NCBI GenBank assembly: GCA_900770195.1
Contig: CAAGJI010000012.1
Location: 1 to 24,418 of the forward strand
Length of the DNA stretch: 24,418 nt
DNA from: Oscillospiraceae bacterium
GTDB taxonomy: Bacteria; Bacillota; Clostridia; Oscillospirales; Ruminococcaceae
Reading direction: 5' to 3'
Positions within the stretch are counted from its first letter, which is position 1, and the number at the start of each line of letters is the position of its first letter. This document shows positions 15,869 through 24,326 of this stretch, in pieces. A program made the position numbers and the translations under genes. The notes beneath the pieces are model-generated. The model was not told the DNA's origin, searched no databases, and worked only from the letters and a program-made list of their open reading frames with translations.

Positions 15869-16585
15869 TTACTCTGATTCTTTTGTTGTTTCTTCGCTTT
15901 CTGACTCTTCAGCACTGCTTTCATCTGATGATGAATTACTGTCCACGTCATCTCTAACGCCATCCCATTCGCACAAAAACATCTTTACATTACTTTCTTC
16001 AGATGCTTTTCCAAAGCTGTCATTTGCCCATGTTCCGTCTGCGGCAGAACTTCCGAATTTTGCATAGAAGTTTTCTCCTGTGCCGTCAGGCTGATCAACA
16101 CCCCAGTTTTTATAGGTTTCCGAACTGTCGTGAGAATTTAACCATTTATTTGAATCAAGATCATATTTAAATCCGAAATACGCCGACGTATAGCCTTCAT
16201 CTTTGACATACTTGAAAAGAAAATCATTTTCTTCATCAGATGATATATCAGCCATATATCCGCCCTGTTCTTCGCAATACTTTTCAGCATCGCTGTAACT
16301 GTTGATATTTTCCCAGTCGCCATTGTATATATAATATGAATGTCCGTTAAGAGTTACCGCATATTCAGGTATTTTGCTTGTATCAACAGATGAAGTTGTT
16401 TCTTCCGTTTCATTTTCTGTTGAAATTTCAGTTTCAGATACTTCTTCGGAAGTATTTTCTAATGTTTTATTTTCACCTTCAGTATATGGAACTGAACCTG
16501 TTAAATTTACCGTTCCACTACACGCTGTAAATGTTACAGCTACTGCAAATAATGCAGGAAACAATAAAAATTTTCTGTTTTTCAT
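15869..16585 (-). CDS. Surface lipoprotein with a C-type lectin domain
   Basis: This 238-residue protein has a signal peptide with lipobox-like FTAC (C22), a Glu/Thr/Ser tether (about 34-70), a C-type lectin-like domain (about 76-208) and a Ser/Glu tail. The fold is marked by NGHSYYIY, the helix DAEKYCEEQGGYMADI, YFGF, NWGVDQPDG, GTWAND and FLCEW. C104 and C205 match the universal C1-C4 disulfide; the second pair is absent. QPD (165-167), the calcium-site signature linked with galactose-type ligands in animal lectins, is present, and WAND (186-189) stands where WND is expected. The protein probably binds a sugar or a host, plant or cell-wall ligand outside the cell. It follows pth by 34 bp with AAGGAGGC before the ATG, so it is in the glmU operon. 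The fold is a confident call; the ligand is inference. Confidence 0.87.
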   Translation of the reverse strand: MKNRKFLLFPALFAVAVTFTACSGTVNLTGSVPYTEGENKTLENTSEEVSETEISTENETEETTSSVDTSKIPEYAVTLNGHSYYIYNGDWENINSYSDAEKYCEEQGGYMADISSDEENDFLFKYVKDEGYTSAYFGFKYDLDSNKWLNSHDSSETYKNWGVDQPDGTGENFYAKFGSSAADGTWANDSFGKASEESNVKMFLCEWDGVRDDVDSNSSSDESSAEESESEETTKESE

Positions 16586-16619
16586 AAAAAATGCCTCCTT
16601 TTAAGCATATTTTTCAAAT

Positions 16620-17246
16620 TTACTTGCTGAACTTGTTCATAGCCTCATCTATTTTTCCCGAAACTATAAGCGGAATTGCAAGACAGGCGTTTTCAATTGC
16701 CTTATCAACCTGTTCCTGTTGAAATTCATCAAATTTTCCAAGAACCCAGTCAGCAAGATTATAATCCTTACTTGGCTTTTCTCCAACACCTATTTTTATT
16801 CTTGGAAATTCTTCCGAACCGGTCAGGGCAATTATGCTTTTTATTCCGTTATGTCCACCTGCACTGCCTTTTCTTCTTATTCGCATTTTTCCCGGCGGAA
16901 GCGATATGTCATCATACAAAACAATTATATTTTCAGGCTGTACCTTATAAAAAGATGCCGCAGCTTCAATTGATTCACCGCTGTTATTCATATATGTTGC
17001 AGGTTTTAAAAGCAGACATCTTTTTTCGTCTATCATAATATCGGCACAGTCGCCTTTGAATTGCATTTTGTTTATTTTTACATTATTTTTTTCGGCAAAT
17101 CTGTCTATCGTCATGAATCCCACGTTGTGACGTGTTCCGACATACTGCAAGCCCGGATTTCCGAGTCCTGCAATTATATATTCAACTTTGCCGTGTGCAA
17201 GACTGTTTCCGCTTTCGATTTTTTTAAAAAGGTCAAGTATACTCAT
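16620..17246 (-). CDS. pth: Peptidyl-tRNA hydrolase
   Basis: This 208-residue cytosolic enzyme frees tRNA from peptidyl-tRNA dropped by ribosomes. The motifs are complete: GLGNPG (27-32), TRHNVGF with the catalytic His, MNNSGE, YDDISLPPGKMRIRRKGSAGGHNGIKSI, and the C-terminal helices. It has about 22 extra N-terminal residues (MSILDLFKKIESGN...) before the usual start, an extension seen in many Clostridia. The only upstream ribosome-site-like sequence is AGGA, within the end of glmU and 6 bp from its stop, so the genes are coupled. Confidence 0.96.
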   Translation of the reverse strand: MSILDLFKKIESGNSLAHGKVEYIIAGLGNPGLQYVGTRHNVGFMTIDRFAEKNNVKINKMQFKGDCADIMIDEKRCLLLKPATYMNNSGESIEAAASFYKVQPENIIVLYDDISLPPGKMRIRRKGSAGGHNGIKSIIALTGSEEFPRIKIGVGEKPSKDYNLADWVLGKFDEFQQEQVDKAIENACLAIPLIVSGKIDEAMNKFSK

Positions 17247-17252
17247 TGAATA

Positions 17253-18632
17253 TCAGTCCTTTTTCAGTCTGTTTCCAAGTTTTTTCTGGCTGTAGTTTTC
17301 CTTTATTGCCTGCTTGCCTCTTTCAATTGCAAGTGCATAATCAGGAACATCTTTTGTTATTGTTGAACCTGCTGCTGTATAAACACCGTCACCGAGTGTG
17401 ACAGGGGCAATAAGATTAGTATTACAGCCGATGAAACAGCCGTCACCGATTTTACATCTGCTTTTATTTATTCCGTCATAGTTTACTGTTACAACACCGC
17501 AGCCAAAATTAACCTTTGAACCAACATCACTGTCACCAACATATGTTAAGTGTGCAACTGCTGTTTTCTTTCCGATTGTTGAGTTTTTAATTTCAACAAA
17601 GTCGCCTATCTTAACACCTTCACAAATATGGCTGTTTGGACGAAGCTGAACAAAAGGTCCGATTTTAACGTTATCTTCAACAACTGAATCGTAACTCTGA
17701 ACATAATTCAAAGTAACATTGTCGCCTATTTCTGAATCTTCAATAAGACAGTTAGGTCCGATTACGCAGTCACAACCGATTTTTGATTTTCCTCTGAGTA
17801 TTGTTCCAGGAAGAATTTCTGTTCCTGCACCTATTTCAACATCTCTGCCTATTGTTATTCCATCTGTGCAAGTAAAGCAAACACCGTTTTCCATATGCTT
17901 GTTAAGAATGTTTTCTCTTGCAATTTTATTTAATTCAAGCATACCTTTTCTGTCGTTTGCACCAAGAATTACTTCTTTGTTTGCTGATTTATAAGCACCT
18001 GCTTTTTTACCCTGATTAAGTGCTGCATAAATAGTATCTGTCAAATAATATTCATTCTGCACATTATTCTGTGTAAGTGCTGCAAGAAGTTCAGGCATAT
18101 CCGCACTTTTAAACCAGTATGCACCCGAATTTATTTCCTTTATATCTTTCTGTGAAACTGAAGCATCTTTTTCTTCAACTATTCCGAAAATTCCGCTTTC
18201 ATTTCTGAGTATTCTGCCATAACCTGTCGGATTATCAACTTCCGCTGTAATAACTGTTACAGCATTTCCGCTTTCCTTGTGGTATTCAAGAGATTTTACA
18301 ATTGTTTCTGTATCCATAAAAGGTGCATCTGCACAAAGCACAAGTGTGCTTCCTTCAACGTTCTCTTTTATAAAGTTTTCCGCCTGCATAACAGCGTGAC
18401 CTGTTCCAAGACGTTCTTCCTGCATAACTGTTGTGCATCTGCCGTTTAAATATTCTTCTGTTTTTTCCGCACCATAGCCTTTTACTACGCATATTCTTTC
18501 TATTCCCGCACTCTCGCAAGCCCTTAAAACCCATTCAAGCATAGGTTCATCAAGTACCTTTAAAAGAGGTTTAGGAAGCTTTGTATGCATTCTCTTTCCC
18601 TGTCCGCCTGCAAGTATAACCGCCTGATCCAT
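17253..18632 (-). CDS. glmU: Bifunctional GlmU: GlcN-1-P acetyltransferase / GlcNAc-1-P uridyltransferase
   Basis: This 459-residue cytosolic enzyme makes UDP-N-acetylglucosamine, the precursor of peptidoglycan and surface polysaccharides. The N-terminal uridyltransferase carries LAGGQGKRM (7-15), LPKPLL and RLGTGHAVMQ. The C-terminal left-handed beta-helix carries repeated hexads (such as IGDNVTLNYVQS, VKIGPFVQLRPNSHI), the catalytic-site AHLTYVGD, and NFGCGVVTVNYDG. Length is normal. CGGAGG lies before the ATG. It heads the operon with pth, the lectin lipoprotein and a membrane protein. Its leader is long and contains a Fur/PerR-like palindrome. Confidence 0.97.
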   Translation of the reverse strand: MDQAVILAGGQGKRMHTKLPKPLLKVLDEPMLEWVLRACESAGIERICVVKGYGAEKTEEYLNGRCTTVMQEERLGTGHAVMQAENFIKENVEGSTLVLCADAPFMDTETIVKSLEYHKESGNAVTVITAEVDNPTGYGRILRNESGIFGIVEEKDASVSQKDIKEINSGAYWFKSADMPELLAALTQNNVQNEYYLTDTIYAALNQGKKAGAYKSANKEVILGANDRKGMLELNKIARENILNKHMENGVCFTCTDGITIGRDVEIGAGTEILPGTILRGKSKIGCDCVIGPNCLIEDSEIGDNVTLNYVQSYDSVVEDNVKIGPFVQLRPNSHICEGVKIGDFVEIKNSTIGKKTAVAHLTYVGDSDVGSKVNFGCGVVTVNYDGINKSRCKIGDGCFIGCNTNLIAPVTLGDGVYTAAGSTITKDVPDYALAIERGKQAIKENYSQKKLGNRLKKD

Positions 18633-18672
18633 TATTTTGTTCCTCCGTAATCTTGTTTTATCTTATTTAAAT

Positions 18673-18687
18673 TGATAATCATTATTT
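18673..18687. promoter_or_regulatory. Fur/PerR-like 7-1-7 palindrome in the glmU leader
   Basis: TGATAAT-C-ATTATTT matches the Bacillus Fur box (TGATAATNATTATCA) at 12 of 14 fixed positions and the PerR box about as well. It sits roughly 45-60 bases downstream of the predicted glmU start and between two divergent genes. The DNA is AT-rich, so a chance match is possible. Confidence 0.35.
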
Positions 18688-18737
18688 CCGAGTGAAATTG
18701 ACTGAGATTTTATTTTTACACAAATGCACTCGTTAAT

Positions 18738-18766
18738 ATTATCGCAAAAAATAATGATATTTGCAA
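18738..18766 (-). promoter_or_regulatory. Sigma-A promoter of the glmU operon
   Basis: On the minus strand TTGCAA (18766-18761) and GATAAT (18743-18738) have a 17-base spacer. The leader of about 100 bases opens with CGAGTG, which can pair with CACTCG (18694-18689), enclosing a large loop close to the start. Confidence 0.6.
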
Positions 18767-18890
18767 TACTTTTTTCCCAAAATCGGATAATTAAAAAAAA
18801 GTTTGTGCATTTTGACCAATTTCAACAAAAAAAAATTTTATTTTAAGTATTTTTTTTTTAATTAAATCTATAGCTTTTTTCTGAAAAATA

Positions 18891-18899
18891 TGTTATAAT
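18891..18899 (+). promoter_or_regulatory. Extended -10 promoter of ppdK
   Basis: TGTTATAAT is an extended -10 element with a perfect TATAAT (18894-18899). The -35 region at the right distance (TAGCTT, 18871-18876) is poor, so the TG motif and the T/A-rich upstream DNA (18833-18870) probably compensate. The leader of about 60 bases contains a short CTGCC/GGCAG stem (18917-18928). Confidence 0.65.
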
Positions 18900-18965
18900 A
18901 ACTATAAGACAAATTCTGCCCCGGCAGTTTTTGGAAAAAAAGAAAAAAATTTGGAGGTTTTACCA

Positions 18966-21593
18966 ATGAGTAAAAAATATGTTTACCTTTTCAAAGAAGG
19001 TAACGCTACAATGCGTGAACTCCTCGGTGGTAAGGGTGCTAACCTTGCAGAAATGACTAATATCGGTCTTCCTGTTCCACAGGGCTTCACAATTACAACA
19101 GAAGCTTGTACACAGTACTATGAAGACGGCAAGATCAATGATGACATCGTTGCTGAAATCGAAAAGAACATTGTTGAAATGGAAAAAATCACAGGCAAAA
19201 AGTTCGGCGATAAGGAAAATCCTCTCCTCGTTTCAGTTCGTTCAGGTGCAAGAGCTTCTATGCCTGGTATGATGGATACAATCCTTAACCTTGGTCTTAA
19301 TGAAACTGTTGTTGACACAATCGCAACAAAGTCACAGAATCCAAGATGGGCTTGGGACTGTTACAGAAGATTTATCCAGATGTACTCAGACGTTGTTATG
19401 GAAGTTGGTAAGAAATACTTTGAAGAACTCATCGACAAGATGAAGGCTGACAGAGGCGTTAAACAGGACGTTGAACTTACAGCTGAGGACCTTAAAGAAC
19501 TTGCTATGCAGTTCAAGGCTGAATACAAAGAAAAGATTGGTTCAGACTTCCCTGATAATCCAAAGGAACAGCTCTTCGGTGCTATCAAAGCTGTATTCCG
19601 TTCATGGGACAACCCAAGAGCTAACGTTTACAGAAGAGATAACGATATTCCTTTCTCATGGGGTACTGCTGTTAACGTTCAGGCTATGGCATTTGGTAAT
19701 ATGGGTGATGACTGCGGTACAGGTGTTGCATTTACTCGTGACCCTGCTACAGGCGAAAAGAAGCTCATGGGCGAATTCTTAAAGAATGCTCAGGGTGAAG
19801 ACGTTGTTGCCGGCGTTAGAACACCTATGCCAATCCAGCAGATGGCTGACGAATTCCCGGAAGCTTACGAAGAATTCGTTAAGGTTTGTGATATTCTTGA
19901 AAACCACTACCACGATATGCAGGATATGGAATTCACTGTTGAAAACAAGAAGCTCTTTATGCTCCAGTGCCGTAACGGTAAGAGAACAGCTCCTGCTGCT
20001 CTTAAGATTGCTTGTGACCTCGTTGACGAAGGACATAAGACAGAAGAAGAAGCTGTTGCAATGATCGATCCAAGAAACCTCGATACACTTCTTCACCCAC
20101 AGTTCGACGCAAAGGCTCTTAAGGCTGCAACTCCTCTTGGAAAGGGTCTTGGTGCTTCACCTGGTGCTGCTTGCGGTAAAATCGTATTCACAGCTGACGA
20201 CGCTGCTGAATGGGCTGCAAGAGGCGAAAAGGTTGTTCTTGTACGTCTTGAAACATCACCTGAAGATATTACAGGTATGAAGTCAGCTCAGGGTATCCTC
20301 ACAGTTCGTGGCGGTATGACATCACACGCTGCTGTTGTTGCTCGTGGTATGGGTACTTGCTGCGTTTCAGGTTGCGGCGACATCAAGATGGATGAAGCTA
20401 ACAAGAAGTTTGAACTCGGCGGAAAGACATTCGTTGAAGGCGACTACATCTCAATTGATGGTTCAACAGGTAACATCTATGATGGTATTATCCCAACAGT
20501 TGACGCTCAGATCGCTGGCGAATTCGGCAGAGTTATGGCTTGGGCTGACAAGTTCAGAACACTTAAAGTAAGAACAAACGCTGATACACCTGCTGACGCT
20601 AAGAAGGCTCGTGAACTCGGTGCTGAAGGTATCGGTCTTTGCCGTACAGAACATATGTTCTTTGATCCTGAAAGAATTGCAGCATTCAGAGAAATGATCT
20701 GTTCTGATACAGTTGAAGAAAGAGTTGCTGCTCTTGCTAAGATTGAACCAATGCAGCAGGCTGACTTTGAAGCTCTTTATGAAGCTATGGAAGGCAACCC
20801 TGTTACAATTCGTTTCTTAGACCCACCTCTTCACGAATTTGTTCCAACAGAAGAAGCTGACATCAAGGCACTTGCTGATGCACAGGGTAAATCAGTTGAA
20901 GACATCAAGGCTATTATCGCTTCACTTCACGAATTCAACCCAATGATGGGTCACCGTGGATGCCGTCTTGCTGTTACATATCCTGAAATTGCTGCAATGC
21001 AGACAAGAGCTATCATCAAGGCTGCTATCAACATCAAGAAGGCTCATCCAGACTGGACAATGGTTCCTGAAATCATGATTCCACTCGTTGGCGAAGTTAA
21101 GGAATTAAAGTATGTTAAGGACGTTGTTGTTAAGACAGCTGACGAAATTATTGCTGCTTCAGGCGTTGAACTCAAGTATGAAGTTGGTACAATGATCGAA
21201 ATCCCAAGAGCTGCTCTTACAGCTGACGAAATCGCTAAGGAAGCTGAATTCTTCTGCTATGGTACAAACGACCTTACACAGATGACATTTGGTTTCTCAA
21301 GAGACGATGCTGGTAAGTTCCTCGGCGCTTACTATGATAAGAAGATTTATGAAAACGACCCATTTGCTAAGCTTGACCAGAAGGGTGTAGGCAAACTTAT
21401 GGAAATGTCAGTTAAACTTGGTAAGTCTGTAAGACCTGACATGCACCTCGGTATCTGCGGTGAACACGGTGGTGACCCATCTTCAGTAGAATTCTGCCAC
21501 AAGATTGGTCTTTCATATGTATCTTGCTCACCATTCAGAGTACCTGTTGCAAGACTCGCTGCTGCACAGGCTGCAATCGCTGACAAGAAGTAA
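18966..21593 (+). CDS. ppdK: Pyruvate, phosphate dikinase
   Basis: This 875-residue cytosolic enzyme interconverts PEP, AMP and PPi with pyruvate, ATP and phosphate; in anaerobes it serves PPi-linked glycolysis. Domains in order: an ATP-grasp nucleotide-binding region (about 1-340), the phosphohistidine domain with MTSHAAVVARG (H454), and a C-terminal PEP/pyruvate TIM barrel with GLCRTEHMFF and CGEHGGD (C831). H454 and C831 fall within a residue of the catalytic His455 and Cys831 of the Clostridium symbiosum enzyme, so the gene is full length. GGAGG (18953-18957) sets the ATG at 18966; an ATG 15 bases earlier lies before this site. Codon use is as biased as in pckG, indicating very high expression. 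It is a single-gene transcript. Confidence 0.97.
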   Translation: MSKKYVYLFKEGNATMRELLGGKGANLAEMTNIGLPVPQGFTITTEACTQYYEDGKINDDIVAEIEKNIVEMEKITGKKFGDKENPLLVSVRSGARASMPGMMDTILNLGLNETVVDTIATKSQNPRWAWDCYRRFIQMYSDVVMEVGKKYFEELIDKMKADRGVKQDVELTAEDLKELAMQFKAEYKEKIGSDFPDNPKEQLFGAIKAVFRSWDNPRANVYRRDNDIPFSWGTAVNVQAMAFGNMGDDCGTGVAFTRDPATGEKKLMGEFLKNAQGEDVVAGVRTPMPIQQMADEFPEAYEEFVKVCDILENHYHDMQDMEFTVENKKLFMLQCRNGKRTAPAALKIACDLVDEGHKTEEEAVAMIDPRNLDTLLHPQFDAKALKAATPLGKGLGASPGAACGKIVFTADDAAEWAARGEKVVLVRLETSPEDITGMKSAQGILTVRGGMTSHAAVVARGMGTCCVSGCGDIKMDEANKKFELGGKTFVEGDYISIDGSTGNIYDGIIPTVDAQIAGEFGRVMAWADKFRTLKVRTNADTPADAKKARELGAEGIGLCRTEHMFFDPERIAAFREMICSDTVEERVAALAKIEPMQQADFEALYEAMEGNPVTIRFLDPPLHEFVPTEEADIKALADAQGKSVEDIKAIIASLHEFNPMMGHRGCRLAVTYPEIAAMQTRAIIKAAINIKKAHPDWTMVPEIMIPLVGEVKELKYVKDVVVKTADEIIAASGVELKYEVGTMIEIPRAALTADEIAKEAEFFCYGTNDLTQMTFGFSRDDAGKFLGAYYDKKIYENDPFAKLDQKGVGKLMEMSVKLGKSVRPDMHLGICGEHGGDPSSVEFCHKIGLSYVSCSPFRVPVARLAAAQAAIADKK

Positions 21594-21620
21594 TTTGAAT
21601 TTTCAAATATCTTTAAATAT

Positions 21621-21650
21621 AAAAGGACTGCTTTCGGGCAGCCCTTTTTT
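21621..21650. terminator. Terminator between ppdK and the amidase gene
   Basis: AAAAGGACTGC pairs with GCAGCCCTTTT (one A-C mismatch) around a TTTCGG-type loop, followed by a T-run. The A-run on the other side lets it also end the convergent amidase gene, whose stop lies 3 bp away. Confidence 0.88.
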
Positions 21651-21652
21651 TA

Positions 21653-22201
21653 TTATTTATATATGCATTTTGTCGGTATTCCGAAATATTCACAAAGTGA
21701 AAGGGAAAGTGCTTCGGCAATTTCCTTTAAATTTCTTTTAAGCCATCTTTCATCTTCTATGTTGTCGTGATAGCCGAGTTCGCATAAAACGGCTGATGCT
21801 CTTGTCTGGGAAACTTCTCCAAGTGAAACGGACGGAACTGCCTTGACTTTTTCAGCATCAGGGTAAACTTTTTTCATATTTGCAACTATAATATCAGCAA
21901 GTGCCTTGCTCCATCTGCTGTGGGGTGAATAATAAATATCAACGCCTCTGAACATTCCCGAATATCTTTCAGGTGCTGCATTTGAATGAAGTGCAAGATG
22001 AACATCAAAATCTTCTGAATTTGATTCTTTTATTGCTCCTGCTGCATTATTATCAGGGTCATTTCTCTTGAAATTTATTCCGCAGCTTTTCAGATAATCT
22101 TCCATTTTATCAGCAATGTAATTCATATATTCTTCTTCATTTCCTGAAATTACATACTGATTCCATTCTTGTGTTGACGGACTTAAATAAACATAAGGCA
22201 T
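21653..22201 (-). CDS. N-acetylmuramoyl-L-alanine amidase, Amidase_3 type, variant
   Basis: This 182-residue single-domain protein would cleave the amide bond between muramic acid and the stem peptide. Amidase_3 features: Glu cluster E22-E24 followed by MNYIADKMEDYL, zinc-type LHSNA with H72, and CELGYHDN with catalytic-type E141. The usual first zinc motif (DPGHGG) is replaced by YLSPSTQEWN, and an extra His, H68, precedes H72 by four residues; this belongs to a subfamily whose zinc site must differ. No signal peptide is visible, so export is unclear; it may act in the mother cell during sporulation or lysis, or after non-classical release. AAAGGAGAG precedes the ATG. It is transcribed alone. 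Confidence 0.85.
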   Translation of the reverse strand: MPYVYLSPSTQEWNQYVISGNEEEYMNYIADKMEDYLKSCGINFKRNDPDNNAAGAIKESNSEDFDVHLALHSNAAPERYSGMFRGVDIYYSPHSRWSKALADIIVANMKKVYPDAEKVKAVPSVSLGEVSQTRASAVLCELGYHDNIEDERWLKRNLKEIAEALSLSLCEYFGIPTKCIYK

Positions 22202-22235
22202 ATTATCTCTCTCCTTTTTTTCGGATTTACTTAGA

Positions 22236-22263
22236 TAATATGCCTTTTAATATTGAAATATTA
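22236..22263 (-). promoter_or_regulatory. Possible sporulation-type promoter of the amidase gene
   Basis: On the minus strand TAATA (22263-22259) and CATATTA (22242-22236), 16 bases apart, fit the sigma-G/sigma-E style (ATA plus CATnnTA) better than a sigma-A promoter. An exact inverted repeat, TAATATT-GA-AATATTA (22248-22263), overlaps the upstream half. AT-rich DNA makes this tentative. Confidence 0.3.
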
Positions 22264-22295
22264 CAATTTTAAATCTTTAAACAAATAAATATAAA

Positions 22296-24206
22296 TTACG
22301 ACAACTCACAAAGTTCCTCAAACTGTTCGTCCATTTTATTTTTAAGTTCTTCTATAAGCAGGCACTTTTCATTCATCAGTTTAAAATCTGACGAGATTTC
22401 AGGCTTTGTTATTTCTTCTGAAAGGGTGTCTATCTGACTTTGCATATCATCAATGCTTTTTTCAAGTTCCTTTATTCTTGCCCTTATTTTGGCTTCTTCC
22501 GCTCTCTGTGCCTTTGATTTATAAACATTTTCTTTTTTCTGCTTTGCTGCCTCTCTTGCTTTTTGTGCTTTTTCAAATTCTTCGGCAGCTTTTTCTTCCT
22601 GTTCACGTCTTTCTTTTATGTTCATATAATTATCAAAATTTCCGTTGAACATTTCCACTCCGTTTGATGTTAATTCAAGAACGTTTGTTGAAATTCTGTT
22701 AAGCAAATATCTGTCGTGAGATACGAAAATTATTGTGCCTGTATATCGGCTTAATGCATCTTCAAGAACTTCCCTTGTGTAAATATCAAGGTGATTTGTA
22801 GGTTCATCAAGTATTAAAACATTTGCGTGTTCAAGCATTATAAGTGCAAAACAGACTTTAGCACGTTCTCCACCGCTTATAACTCCTATTTCTTTAAAAA
22901 CATTTTCCCCTGAAATTCGCACTTTTCCCAAAAGACTTCTGACTTCAAAATCAGTCATCAGCGGGTATCTTTCCTTTATTGTATCAAATACAGTCAAAAG
23001 TTTGTCAAGACTCTCGCTTTCCTGTTCAAAATAGGAATATTTAACATTCTGATTCCATCTTACAATTCCGTTATGATGAATTATATTTTGCAAAACTTTC
23101 AGTAAGGTTGACTTGCCTATTCCATTATCACCTACTATTCCAAGTTTTTCTCCTCTGCGAACAGTAAAAGATATATTATCAAGAAGTGTTTTCTTTTCAT
23201 TTCCGTTTCCAACTGTCAAATCAACTGAACGAACGTTTAAAACCTCCTCAGGCGGTTCAATCGCATATGTGAAATTCAAAACAGCATCTTTATGTGTAAC
23301 AGCAGGGTTTTCAATAACATCCATTGCATTAAGTGCTTTTATCCTGCTCTTTGCACTTTTTGAAGTAGATGCACGAACAAGATTTTTAGCAACATAATCT
23401 TCCATTTTATCAATTTTTTTCTGCTGAATTTCGTATTCTTTCTGTCGTCTTGCAGTTTGTTCTTCTTTTAAAATATGAAACTTTGAATAATTACCCTTGT
23501 ATCTTGTCAAATGCTTGTTTTCTATTTCACATATGGAAGTACAGACTTTATCAAGAAAATATCTGTCGTGAGATACAACAAGAATTGCACCATTATAAGA
23601 ATTAAGATAATCTTCAAGCCATAGAACAGTATTGAAATCAAGGTGATTTGTAGGTTCATCAAGTATTAAAAGATTAGGCTGTTCAAGGAGAAGTTTCGCT
23701 ATTGCAAGCCTTGTTTTTTCCCCTCCGCTGAAACTTGAAACTATTCTGTCGAAAAGTTCTTCTCCAAAACCCATACCATTCAGAACGGTTTTTATTTTCA
23801 CATCAATATTATATCCGTCATTTGCTTCAAACCACGTAAAAAGGTCAGCATATTCTTCTGTATCAGCTTTACCCTCGTTTTCAAGTTTTTTCATTTTTTC
23901 AGCAGTTTCAAGCACATCTGAAAAAACATCTCTCATTGCATTAATTACTGTGCTGTCGCCTTCAAGACCGTCCATCTGTGCAAGATACCCTATTGATATT
24001 TTTCTTGAATATCCAACCTGTCCGTCTGTTTCAATTAAATGGTCAGGCAAAATTTGCTTTGTTATAAGTTTTATAAGTGTTGTTTTTCCGCAACCATTCA
24101 CACCTATAAGTCCTATCCTGTCTTTTTCATCTATTGAAAGGTTAATATGTTCTAAAATTGTTTCACCATTATATATTTTATTTACGTCCTGTATATTTAA
24201 AAGCAT
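22296..24206 (-). CDS. ABC-F family ATPase (ribosome-associated, YdiF/Uup-like)
   Basis: This 636-residue soluble protein has two ABC domains and no membrane segments, hence ABC-F. Domain 1: Walker A GVNGCGKT, signature FSGGEK, Walker B LLILDEPTNHLD. A charged interdomain linker follows (KEYEIQQKKIDKMEDYVAKN), as in proteins that reach into the ribosomal tRNA exit site. Domain 2: GDNGIGKST, ISGGER, VLILDEPTNHLD. The last 110 residues are a Lys/Glu-rich coiled coil like the YdiF/Uup C-terminal domain. It is probably a translation factor; antibiotic protection is possible but not indicated. GGAGG (24214-24218) selects the ATG at 24206 over an in-frame ATG at 24245, which lies too close to the predicted transcription start. 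Confidence 0.93.
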   Translation of the reverse strand: MLLNIQDVNKIYNGETILEHINLSIDEKDRIGLIGVNGCGKTTLIKLITKQILPDHLIETDGQVGYSRKISIGYLAQMDGLEGDSTVINAMRDVFSDVLETAEKMKKLENEGKADTEEYADLFTWFEANDGYNIDVKIKTVLNGMGFGEELFDRIVSSFSGGEKTRLAIAKLLLEQPNLLILDEPTNHLDFNTVLWLEDYLNSYNGAILVVSHDRYFLDKVCTSICEIENKHLTRYKGNYSKFHILKEEQTARRQKEYEIQQKKIDKMEDYVAKNLVRASTSKSAKSRIKALNAMDVIENPAVTHKDAVLNFTYAIEPPEEVLNVRSVDLTVGNGNEKKTLLDNISFTVRRGEKLGIVGDNGIGKSTLLKVLQNIIHHNGIVRWNQNVKYSYFEQESESLDKLLTVFDTIKERYPLMTDFEVRSLLGKVRISGENVFKEIGVISGGERAKVCFALIMLEHANVLILDEPTNHLDIYTREVLEDALSRYTGTIIFVSHDRYLLNRISTNVLELTSNGVEMFNGNFDNYMNIKERREQEEKAAEEFEKAQKAREAAKQKKENVYKSKAQRAEEAKIRARIKELEKSIDDMQSQIDTLSEEITKPEISSDFKLMNEKCLLIEELKNKMDEQFEELCELS

Positions 24207-24254
24207 TGTTTTTCCTCCGGTTTTTGCTCTGAAATATTTCTGCATATATATTAT

Positions 24255-24284
24255 AGTATAACATAAATTCAGGTATTATGTCAA
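24255..24284 (-). promoter_or_regulatory. Sigma-A promoter of the ABC-F gene
   Basis: On the minus strand TTGACA (24284-24279) is a perfect -35, and TATACT (24260-24255) follows after 18 bases. The start would be near 24248, about 42 bases before the chosen ATG. Confidence 0.72.
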
Positions 24285-24326
24285 CTTTATGTTTTAAAAT
24301 TCCACGGAAATCAATTTTCAGATTTA

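Noticed and set aside
19471..20571. Out-of-frame ORFs within ppdK
   Set aside because: Biased codons of the highly expressed gene create long shadow frames; none has a ribosome site or domain.
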